A DNA stretch of 64,000 nt from Apostichopus parvimensis (taxonomy: Eukaryota > Echinodermata > Holothuroidea > Aspidochirotida > Stichopodidae): positions 23,828 to 87,827 of the forward strand of contig KN887621.1 of assembly GCA_000934455.1 (NCBI GenBank), in the 5' to 3' direction. Numbering within the stretch: the stretch's first letter is position 1; the number at the start of each line of letters is the position of its first letter. Shown here one piece after another: positions 1 through 12,200 of the stretch. Made by a program: the position numbers and the translations under genes. The notes beneath the pieces were generated by a model. It did no database searches, was not told where the DNA came from, and saw only the letters and a list, made by a program, of their open reading frames with translations.

Positions 1-479
1 TGCGGCAATCGGAATTTCCGACTATCGCACTCTTATTTTTCCGACTGTCGCACTCTAATATTCATATATTCTTGTAATTTGTGAGTAACCTAAAATTTTC
101 GGTCAACATTGACCTTCAATCAGTCATATTTACCACGTTTTCCTTGTCACTTTAAGAAATTGTATCTCGCGATCCTTATACTCCACCATACAAAACTTCG
201 TATGATTTTGAATACTTTAACAAAAAATGCCTAGTAGAACTACTGTACAACGTTCGCCAGCTTCAATTCGGTAAATTTATGTATTAATTTTGCTATTGGG
301 TGGGTTGACCCTGTTAGCTAGCTTCACGTAAGTTCAGGATATACATTGTCTCTATGATATACGATTAAAACACTCACTGTTAATCTACGGAAGCTTAGAA
401 ATGCACTCAACATAAGAACAACTTTGCCCCATCAGTTGACATTTTTCAGTAAATTGTTTAGATTACAAGATAAAATCTT
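1..479. other. No gene seen
   Basis: A+T-rich sequence downstream of gene A. No exon or named repeat could be supported. Confidence 0.5.
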
Positions 480-808
480 TTCAAACATCAGAAAAACGTT
501 GGATTGCTCAGTTGCTTTAATTGAGCAATTGAACAATTTCTGAAAAATGTCCAATTGACAACTTATCATATCTCGTCAATTGGACATTTTTCTGCAAAAT
601 GTTTAATAGACAACTTATCATACCTCGTCAATTGGACATTTTGCTGCAAAATGTTCAACTGTTCACTTCATTCCAACTGAGCATCTGATTTTTTTCAGCA
701 AAATTGTTAATTGACAACTTATCGTATCTCGTCAACTCAACATTTTTCTGCAAAATGTTTAATTGTTCACTTCATTCCAAATGCTCAGTTGGAATGAAGT
801 GAACAATT
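480..808. repeat. Short tandem/inverted repeat cluster with a long perfect hairpin
   Basis: A unit carrying TTGACAACTTATC, CTCGTCAA and CTGCAAAATGTT recurs about three times. At the right end, 761-780 is exactly complementary to 789-808, a 20-bp stem with an 8-nt loop. Partial copies of the stem sequence lie inside the array. Confidence 0.75.
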
Positions 809-3193
809 GATATTTTTTCATGGGAGTGATAAATGACCCCACCCCCAAAGAAAATAATATTAAGCGCGCTAGGAAAAAGCACTGTATTTTTGGTAATTCA
901 CTATGTCGTCGAATATAGTTTGTTGAAGAAAAAAAAAACCGTTTTCCCCTTTGTTACATTAACATAGCTTTTGTAGTCAGTAGTCTATGAAGCCTTCAAA
1001 CAGATAACTATACTCAGCTGCTTACTTGCTTAACCAGAGTGATTAATAAGTTTGTGGAGTGAGGGCCAGTGGTACAAATGTATCGAAAAAAGTTCGGAAC
1101 AAAAGTGCAGTCGCGAAAGATAGGGTGTCTGACTGACACTGACCGTATCGTTGACGAGTAGCGCCGGGGGGTACAAGGCAGCAGTCGGAATTTTCTGGCT
1201 CCAAAACCCATCCAGTTGAAATTTCAGCCACACCACCACCCCCCCCCCCCCCCAATCATCAGGCCTTAGCTACGTCCCTGTTTCTATTATAACATAACCA
1301 GCAATGGCCCATGTGGAAAATGCAATACCCTGCATTCCGAAATATTTTGTTTGGCATCATGCCAGGAGTGCAACATAGAAACGTTATATAAAGGAAAAGT
1401 CTCAGAGGTCGCTTATGCTCGTGTTTACGATAATATTTCATTAAAACGGCAACCAATCATAAATTTCGACTGTTAAAACTTATTTCGCTACAATGTCTTT
1501 AGTCAATGCTAACGTTACTCTGCCTACATATCCTGGAAATTTAAACTGTTGATTTTAGCTTGGGAAACACCTCGGCGTCCAGATGGCGGGAAAATGTACC
1601 ATCATGTTCAATGTGTTGTGTCGTTCCCATGGTGCAGTGAACTTGGGCAAGTTCGAATCTCGATGACCAACTTATGTTCCGTGACCAATGTCAATGGAAA
1701 TTAAGCGGAGCGAAATTCGGAGCGGCTCGTTGGTTGTGAGAAAGCACTTTTCTAAGCATCAATATTTGTGGAAAAATCGTAAGGTTTTTCTTCCAAAAAT
1801 GTTTTTTACTAGTAATTGGAATCTCAATGCATAAAGAAGTACTGGGTCTAAACCTTATCAATGCATTTTGGGGGAAGTCAGATCTTCAAGTGCAAAATAT
1901 TGCTTGTTCACTATCGTGGGTTTATTGCGAGGTGTATACGGCGTAACTTTCGATGTAGGCTAAGAGGTAGGGTAGGCCAAGGCCTACCTAGTTCTCATGA
2001 ATTGTTACCTACATTCAATGTAATGCCTAACGTGAGGAACTTGTATAAATAGTAACAGACTGGGGCACATTGTCGTAATTAATATCATTTCCTTGCTAAA
2101 GTTTTGCACTGATTGTATCGATCGTTTGTGCTCCTAGTAGCGCTGTTTTCTTTGTTACTCTTATTCTTATCGGCTTAAGTATGTGCTAGCTCTGTGGTTG
2201 GATTTTTTGGAAAGTCTTTAATTGGGCTTGGTGCGATACTGAGTTTACCGACTCTTTACTTCATCACATTTTATTCTAACCCATAGAAGCTCTGCTTTTT
2301 AAATCGGCTGCGAATACCCTACCTTTACAGATTATACGATATTGTACGTCTTTACGCGCGTATAATCCCTATTGAGGGGCACTAGAGCGAAGCCCTAAGC
2401 CGCCTATAGACACGGCGCAGACACCGCGTAGAAAATTGAGTACAGAAAAGTATTTCAAAGTATAATCGCGTATAATCGCGTAGATAAACGTAGAGTGGGG
2501 AGAGTGAATCCTTATAATAAAGTCCTTATTTTTATTCAAGTAATAGCATTTGGAGTATCTAATTAAAGTAATTTTGCTCTTATTTCAACTATATAACTTC
2601 ATTTTCAGAGTTAACACAAACACATAAACTTAGTAAACTGATCAGTCGATGATTTTACATTCTGTGAATTCAGTTTCAGGTATGTATTTTAAAAGAGAGT
2701 TTTTTTTTAATGAAAGCTGCTCCTTCCATTTTCAGGGATTTCTTTATCAATCATCGGAATTTGGGCTGTTGCCAGTAGAAGAAAAGCCAATGCGTTTTTT
2801 TGCTAGTTAACATTACGAACATAAACACAGGATTGGTTAACAGTTGTCTGTTAAAGTCGGTACTATATCCATAACATAAGCTTTATACTACTGCTGTTAT
2901 GGGATTGCTCTCAATAGCCTGTACAGTAACTGATGTTTGTTGTCATTCAGGAAACTGCCATTGGGAACTTGATTTTAGACAATCTAGTTTTAAAGGACTT
3001 GTATGGTTTGGCAAGTTGTAAAATTATATTCCTGTTAATCACAGCTTAGATGAAGATTTGAAGGTTATCTCTGCCTATAAAAAAAGAAAAATCAAATTAT
3101 AATTTTGCCCTCCCTTACCCAACCTTTGCAACCTCATGAGATATATAGTGACACATTTTGTTTCAAAATAAATTATCTGAATGATTAATGTTG
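809..3193. other. Gene-free flank of gene A
   Basis: Contains a C homopolymer at about 1237-1253 and a small CpG-containing patch near 2355-2480 where CGCGTATAATC recurs. It should include the 3' untranslated region of gene A next to 3193, but no convincing polyadenylation signal was seen. Confidence 0.4.
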
Positions 3194-3287
3194 CTAATAT
3201 GAAACCGGACCTTTAATATTCCTTGAACTTGCTTCTTCTGGAATGATATCTGGCTGGATCGAAGACGGCAGTTTACAGTTGTGGAGC
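3194..3287 (-). CDS. Gene A exon 10: C-terminal tail and stop
   Basis: Its first base completes the Trp codon of exon 9, giving KELWLHNCKLPSSI, an LRR-like continuation. The frame then runs through IIPEEASSRNIKGPVSY to TAG at 3196-3194. The acceptor is TTTCCCTTTGAAG. No clear AATAAA was seen close downstream, so a different or further exon remains possible. Confidence 0.55.
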
Positions 3288-6200
3288 CTTCAAAGGGAAA
3301 TAAAATAAGAAAATTAATAAATACATTTCACATGTTATGAACTCGAAGAATATCTTGTGCCATCACGTTATTAAATGAGCTGGTTACGAATGGATTTATT
3401 TGCATCATGTTAGCTGTGAAGAGAGGTGTTTGGAAGGTGAATATGTGTAATGTCCTTTATCATGTTTTTGATATTTCGTAGTTCGGCATGTATATAGGAT
3501 ACAGTACATGATTTTTTGTTAGCTCATTTGAATTTGCTAATTTTTTATTTATTTGTTTATGGTTTTAATTTGAGTTTGGTTTTAAGTTCTAATGTCTCGC
3601 CTTATTCAACTTATACTAAAAAGTCTCCATCCCAGACAGATCCACCCTACCCGCACACACAAAAAATGTTACAACTTGATGTTAACTGTACATTAACTAT
3701 TGTAAAATGCTAAGTAGCAAATTCAAATTTTAAGGTATTTCCCAATTTACAAATCCTTTAAAATAGCGTAAGAATATAAACTCGTTTTGAAATATTACTT
3801 TGATAAACTCAACTGGTGTAGAATATGACTGCACGATGTCCTTCTCCTAGTCCCCTCATATATATACCTCTATCGTAAACACTCTGACTTACCCTACCCC
3901 CACCCCACGAAAGGCGTGTAAGGTGATATACCACTTACCACAGTTCCTTGAATGTTGATGACTTTATTCCATAGTTTATTAATCCGATCACTTCTTCCTC
4001 GCTTAGTTCTTCACTTCCTCCTGTATTTATGGATATCTTCTCTACTGATGAAAGGCTTGATAAACAAAGACCGGACCCAAGTCTGATATCTTTACCGTCA
4101 AATCCACTGAAGGAACATATTAGGCATAGATCAGATATTGGTATCTGAAGAATAGGAATGAAAGATCACAGTTATATTATGTTCACTTAATAATAGACGC
4201 ATACATAGTAAGCCTATAGCAAGGATTTCACATGTATCAAACAAATGGCCAAATAATTAACGAACGGCTATACATTTTAATAAACAAAAAATATACACAT
4301 AAATATTTTGTATTACATAAATGATCTAAGTTTTCACATAATAAACTTCACAATTTACTGATAACTTTAAAAAACAAAATTGACAGTTATGTTTTCGTAA
4401 GCACATTTCATTTCATTTGATGCAGAAACTTATGAAACGCCTAACACCGTATCCACGCTAGAAATGAACTGTATTGTGACCAAACAAAATGTTATCATAA
4501 TGTTTTATATCAATTTACGGAATAATATGAAGCACATTTATGTTTGAAATCTTATCATTTTTATCCAGATTAAATAATTAAGACCCTGCTCAAATGTTGT
4601 TCGTTCTACAGTTAGTATAGTTGATCCAGTTGGTACATGTATGTATAACTACAGACAACCCAGCGGAGGCCAGATGACGTTCCTGTCGCGAATAGCCCGC
4701 TACAATCGACTTCTCTTCCTGATAGCTGCAGTTCATCATTTATAATTAAACTGAAATTTCTGATTGCAACGATGTTAACTATTACTTTCATTTCGTAACC
4801 AATGTTTCAACATTCACAAGATCAAAGTGTAAGCATCAGATATGTAGTGTGATTATATGTTTTTAAATCATTAAACTCAGAGACTCCAAACGAATGACAA
4901 TAACAAATATATGTTTACAATGTTTTTAAGGTTTGCTCGCCATCTCCCCCTGGTTATTCTTTCAGTGAATAATGTATTTCCCCTCTTTGCCTATTACTAC
5001 ATTAATGTAATACAACGGCCAATCAAACCGATGTTGAACACTTTCTGCCGTTATATGCCCGAGACAACGGACTTCCGTTCCCGGGAGACACAGAGGCAGT
5101 TCCATACATATCATTATGTATATTCTACATTAAACACTAGCTAGAGAGATGTGGCTAATGGCCTAAATAATTGTAATTAAAAATATACTATTTCACAAGA
5201 TTATTAGATTAGTCTAGTACTTCGAAAAAAAAATCAGTCAGAGAGATAATGTTTAGAAATCCCATCCCAGATTGGCTTATCGATATACTCTAAGCGACCA
5301 GATTAGAAAGTTTGATTAGAATAATAGCCACCTATGAATAACTAAAAGACTGTTAACCAAAGATTGACGATTTCAGAAAACTATAAAACCACTTTGAAAT
5401 AAGTTTGAACAATGCCTAGAATGAGTTTAAGTTTGCCTATTTTCATTATTTATCTCATATTTTCCTATCTTGGTACTTTTTGGTGATATCTGGATTCAAT
5501 CAGCCAGCACCCAGTCACGGTTTCCAGCCTTACAGTGATCTAATATACATCACCTTTACTTTACTGTAATATGTCAAAGTATTTTAGTAGAGCGAGTAAC
5601 ATCAATAATGGCCAAGTCAGACAGTAGTGACAATAAAATCAAAACAACATTTTAAATTCAGTTAGGCCTACGGTATCATTCTGACACAATTAATCTACTC
5701 ATTTAACCATGTATGTATTTGAAGGAAGTTGGCCTAGCCTATGTCTGATTGACGTCTATTAGTTAGAGGCAGTTATCGAAGCTATATTGCAACCCCTAGT
5801 GATAAAACAGAAACAATGTTACCGTTGCTGATAATCTCCTTTCCAAGTGATTTATAATACACTCGTATGCGTAAGGCACCAGGCCTATATCGTTCACCTT
5901 AATTACACCTACTTTCAGCTATTTGAATAACAGCAGCAAACCATAAACACAAACCATAAACGATATTTTCGCTAAAAAGACTCCAGTTGTATGTCGCAGG
6001 GAACGAATGACACACTAGCTAAACGTACACACTGAATGTTACAATGGTAATACAATGTGTTCGTACGTAGATCACTGTATTCGGCAGGATTCCGTGTGCT
6101 TTGAAAACAGGTGTTTATAATTGGAATGTAAAGATGAAAGGAAGCTTCCTGAAATGTTTTTTAATTGTTTATTTAGTTTATGATAGCGAAGAGTAGATGG

Positions 6201-9200
6201 CGCACTTCCGACACTTCTTCAGAATTACCTATTGACAAAACTACGATCCTTATTTAAATGAACTCGTTCAATGAAAATAGTTAAAAAAAATGTTATGAAT
6301 CTACGTGATAGAGAAATAAAATCTCTGAGGTCACGATTTTTTTCTCTCGTCGTATAGAAGGACATTGCAAACGGTCGTGCTTGAACTTCACACAAGTAAC
6401 AAGTCAACAACTAGTTATTCAAACTGTTTTTTAACATACTGTAAGCTTAAGAGGTGAACAATCAAAATGACTAAGAAGTACATTTCCGTAAATAAATCAC
6501 ATACTAACAACTCATAGGCAGATTATATAGATACTGGGATATGTAGAACTGACACTTCGTTTGTTAAATAGCTATCAACATGCCGACAGAGAGTTTCAAA
6601 TTTCCCGGCGTCTAAATAACATCCGAACACGGGCACCAAGTGTAGTTGTGCTAAACCCCCAGAATAATATCAAGAGGGGCTTACCTTTACCTCCTCCTCC
6701 GTACGTTCCTTTACTGAGAAACAAATACTTATGAGACAATTCTACTGTACGGTACATAAATATATAAAATATATAATATGTCAACATTTCGATAAGTAAC
6801 GTCGGTAAATGCAGGCAAAACGTCGAAATTTCTAAGATATTTTCGAAATGAGTCAAAAATGAAAGAGGAGTATTTGTTTTATTGACAAATTTTTGATAAT
6901 AACTTAGGTAAACATCACAGATATAAAATTATCTATTTTGTTTTGTTACAGGTGAACTGCGATTTTAGGTACAAATATATGTGACTCGATAATTCATGAA
7001 TACCCCATTTTTTTGGGGGGGGGGCGGGGAGGGGTGGCAGTTGTTAATAGGCGGACCAGCGAGTGTCATGTAATACGTTAAATGGTGTCATTGTGCTAAT
7101 TTCTTGGGAAGTAACTAGTTAGTTTATCTAAGATAAAATGTGGACACCGTTGCAGTTCAATACATATAATAGTTACCTAGTCCGTTAAGCCAATTTCACG
7201 TTTAGGACGTAATGTAGCGTCAACAACAAAAACCAACGTTAACGCAATGTGAACATGGTTATCTTGAGGACAATTTCAGTGACTTATATGTCGACGTCGA
7301 GTTGATTTAACCATTGATGTCAAAGAATGTGAATTTTTAATGCTGATAAAGTAAGAATGGAAACATTATAAGAGTTCTTAAGATGGTGTTTATATTATAA
7401 CACATTACATATTGAGTACAGGAATTGCAAATACATTGGTATTCAGCAATTGCTGACGGTCTTGTTCTATATCAGATTTTGTGAGAACCATTCCTGGCCC
7501 TGTTATTGTTGAAATCATGGTAAGATATAAAGTCTGTTCTTTATACCTGTATTTCTAGGTTAGTGAGTGTCCTCTATATAAAGTTATGAAACACGTTATT
7601 GATGAAACGTTACTTACCTGATTTTTCGATGCAACATCTAGTATTTGCAGCGTAGATCTCTGTAGTAGTTTACTATCGTATATCATAATGGATGTTTCTT
7701 CAGACGAAACTAAATCAGAAACTGATTTTAGAAATCTCTCTGTTTTGTCGTCCTGTTCTAGCATGCACAAAATTGCAAACTTTTTACTTTCCTTTTTCTG
7801 CTGCAGGTATTGGATAATTTTCTCCCCGGCAATTTTGTTAAGTCCACATGCAAATCTGTACAAGTACTGCAGGTCAAAAGGATCTAAATTTTGCAGAAAA
7901 GTGTCGATACAATCAGTTTTTCCACCAGATAATTGTTCTGCAACGTAATGTGCAGCATACCACTCACAAACGGTTTTGTGATAAAAATGAACCTCTGTTT
8001 TGTACTGAATATGTTTATCTAAATGTTCTTCTTCCACGAATATTCCAAGACAAAGATACTGATCATAAAACTCATGTCCAAGCTGATTGCAAAGCTGCTC
8101 ACGATTCCAAACAAGTTTCTGATTCTTTCCACTCAAAGCTTCAAAAGCGAGTTTGTCTAGTACTTTGTGTTCTTTTGCTAATAACTCAAAGTTTGTGACA
8201 TTTTCGTCTTTCATTTTATTCTTCATATGACTGTGAAAACAGGATATCATATATCGGAAAAAGCTAGTTACAGAATTGAATGTTAAAGAATGTTTGTCTT
8301 CGTACGTCATGTGTGCAAACATAACAAAGAATAGAGGAACCTGACAAAGGTCATCAAGAACGGGATTTTCCTTCAATTTCCTCATGATTCTATCCACTGC
8401 TTTTCCATATGTTCCAACAACAGCCTTTCCAACATACTTTATACGTGCATCCTCCTCGAAACCTGTAAGCCGAACACGGTCGGAGTGAGGTGCAAAATTT
8501 GTTGGTACACAGGATGGTCTTGTCGTTAGAATGACGTTAAGTCCCTGAAACATATTTTTCTTCATGATGTGATAAATGTCTGTTTCTGTACTTTCTTGAT
8601 CGGGATACTCATCAAAGCCATCAAGTAAAACCAACACGGATCTCATTTCATTCAATATTTCTTTTATATCTTCCTCACTTATATCTGAATCCATCGGTAG
8701 AATGAATTGTCTAATCGCACTAAAAATAGATTCAACACTTCCAAGTTGCCGTAGACGTAAATATATAATAACGTCTACTTCCTTTAACGGTGATGTAGTG
8801 AGAGATTTGCACCAGTCATAAAGTAACTGTAAAATCAACGTTGACTTCCCGTAGCCAGGTTCACCTTCAATAATCTGTCGCTTTGTTTTTAAACATTTTT
8901 CTTTGACTAATTCTTGATAGGAAAACAATTGATCCCACTGTTGCTGTCCTCCAGATATACCTGTCATGTATTCAATACCGCCCTCAACAAATACCTTGTC
9001 CACGCAATACATCCTATCTTTAATGTAGGGGATTGGTTGCACAGAATCGTAAAATATTGCATACTTTGCTTTTAAATGTTCTATGAAACGCTCAGCTTTC
9101 TCCGAGTATTCTGTGATAAGAAGAATCATTGTTAGCAACGTATATGATTAGTTTTAAATATTTGGATTCGTTAATATTTTAAAATAAAATGTATCAAACA

Positions 9201-12200
9201 TTACCCTTTTTGACGGGCAGTGTCACTCTGAATTAAGCAGAATATTAAAAGTTAGGATTTAAGATAAATAAAAAATATCAAAATATCCATCAATGACGTG
9301 TGTTACATATCCTTAGGTAGAACGACATGACAAATTTGATTAAAATCTCATCCACCAGAATAGAGTGTGTGTATATGTGTACCTACAATTTAGCTATAAT
9401 GTGCAGAATCTTTGAATCATGTAGGATTACATAATTGTCACTACAATACAGTGTATACTATGTTAGGTGCTTAAAAAATGTTCATCACATCACGACAAGA
9501 TACATGTTTTTTTGTTTTGTTAGTGTAATGTATATGACCAAAATAAGATATTAACGTAACATAGTATTCCCTGTATTACATACCATTGGCATTTTTCGTC
9601 AATGGGATACCCTGTGAAACAATAAACAAACCACTGGTTGTAATATACTTTAAAAGGACAACATAACATATTATATTTTGCATCAATAATACTTCCCATA
9701 GTGATCTCCCCTTTCTACGTTTGATTTTTATATAGAGCTAAGTGTCTAACATTTGTTGAATGTAATGGAGGCTGTTTGACACACATTGTACAGTTGCCGA
9801 TACGATGTATCTCTTTAGCGAAGAATGTATGCCAAAATATTACACAATATGACTGTTGGTTGCTAGAGGAACAATCAGCATATTTCCGACAATGTCGAAG
9901 ATGAATTTATCGCATATATTTATATATATCAAAGTGTAAACGGCGCTTCATGTATAATGAATACTTGCTTACATCTTTAGATGATGAAAGCGATTAGACA
10001 GTTTAATGAAAAAAGTAAATTAATAAACATTACCTCACTTTCTATATCAACACGCTTAATTCGTTTCATTTTATATTTCCTGGCTGAAAAGAATACAAAC
10101 AATTATTAAAAATCCTGATGTAGAATGTTGTGGGTAGCTAAAGATTTTGTCATGGAAAGAAAATTCTTACTTGACTTGCATGGTTTGTGTGAATCTTTTA
10201 CAAATAACAATTTTTCGGTAAATCTGAAGTTCAGTTCTCGTAAAGAAATAAATGCAATTATAGTGGAGCAATTTGACCCTAAAGTAATTGTGCAATGAAC
10301 CTTTCATCCTCCGTTCTATTTATATAAATTAAATAAAACTGTTAGCAAACTGCTTATTTACTAGAGAGCCTGTGTAAGAGAATGTGCAAAAGTAAGTTGG
10401 CCTAACGTTTCGATCCTAGCAGGATCTTCCTCAAAGGCTAAATGACAAGTTACAGTAAAATAAGGGACAAAAACACGTGCAGAATTCAGACAGGTTAATG
10501 AGCATGGTGAACACAAAGAGACAGATGTAAGGGAATTAGTAGACAAGGGATGGAGAGAAGAAAGAAAGAAACCAACAGGGGAAGAGAAGAGGTAGGAGAT
10601 AAACAGTGGAGGGACAAAGAGAGGATTAAGGGAAGGGGTTGGGAAAAAATGGAGAAGGACAAAGACAGAAAGGTGTGGAGAAAAAAGGGTGGAAGAGAGC
10701 TATGAGAAGAGGAGTGATGGGGGTGGGGGGGGACAAGGGGAGAAGGAGGGGGGATGAACAGAAGAAAAGTTAGTCATGTCCTTCCTGAATGTTGAGCCCA
10801 TGAGGTTGAATGGTGCGAAGGCGTTGCAACCACAGCCTCTCTCTGCTGATTCGTACTAGGTCAGGACGGCTACCTAAGGATTCAATCCCCTGTAGGGACA
10901 GAAGTTAGAGGTTGAACAGCAGCACGTATAAGAATATCTCGTAGGTTGCGTGGTCGTCTGCAGACAATGGTGGGTTTTTCAGGGACGGCTCGTTGGAGTC
11001 TATCTGAAGTGAGGAGAATGTTGTGGCTGTTAGAGGTGATTTGCTGAAGAGGAGGAAGACTTGGGTAGAAAGTAACAACCAGGGGAAGCTTGTTGTCCCA
11101 ATCTCGTCCCTTTTTGTCCTTCACTGCCAAAATAGATGATCTGGAAAGGGAGCGGACTCTCCGAATGGCTTCACGCACCCTTCTGGCACTATGGCCTCTG
11201 GCAGTAAGGTGTTATACCAAATACTCTGTATGGCGAATGAAGGAGGAATTGTTAGAGCAAATGCGACGAAAACGAAGTGCTTGAATATATGCAATTCCAG
11301 ACTTGCAGTGACGGGGATGTCAGCTTGAAGAATGGAGATACTGGTGTGTGTCTCTGGGCAACGTGTATAAGTCTGTAGAGAGAGAACCGTGTTTCTTGCA
11401 AACAGTCACATCGAGAAAGTTGTTAGTGAGAGTACTCAGAGGTGAATTTGATGGTGCTGTGGAAAGAATTGATGTGATTGATGAAGGTGAGCAGGCTATA
11501 CTCATCACTGGTCCAAACGAAGAAGATGTCATCAATGTTGCGCCACCAGTTAAGAGGACGGCAGGGAGCTGTACTGAGCATGCGTTCTTCAAGACTAGTC
11601 ATAAACAGGCCAGCAAAGGAAGGAGCCATCCTGGTACCCATGGCAGTCCCGTGTCTTCGAAGGTAATGCTTGTCCATGAACGTGAAGTTGTTTCTGGTGA
11701 GAACCTGTTGCATGAGAGCTTTGATGTCAGAGATGTGTAGACAAGGGTGGACCTTCTTAGTCAGGGCTGCACACGTGGCTGCGATTCCTTCAGCACGAGG
11801 GATGTTAGTGTAAAGATAAGTGACGTCGAAAGTACCGATGATGGCTGTACTAGGGATTTGGTTCCTGAGAAAACCTGCAGTGTCATGGATGTAAGAGTTA
11901 ATCTGAGGAACTAGAGGTTTGATGAAGTGGTCCACAAACAAGGATATCTTCTCGGTGGGGGACCCATTGCCTAAGATGATAAGCCTACCAGGGTAACCAG
12001 GCTTGTGAATTTTGGGCAGAAGATAAAACCCGGCTGCCTTGCAGTCTGTGGGAGAAAGGAAGAAACAGCCTTCTTAGAGATCTGGTTCCGCTGGTACATA
12101 TCAGTGATGGTCTGTTTTATCTGCTGGGAGAGAAAAACTGTGGAATCAGAACCAAGAAGGGTGTAATTATCGCTGTTGGAGAGATGACGCATGGCTTCCT

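Noticed and set aside
6225-6856. Minus-strand frames in gene A intron 8 as extra LRR exons
   Set aside because: No leucine-rich pattern and no matching splice phase.
7688-8198. Plus-strand frames opposite the NACHT exon
   Set aside because: Antisense shadows of gene A exon 8 without motifs of their own.
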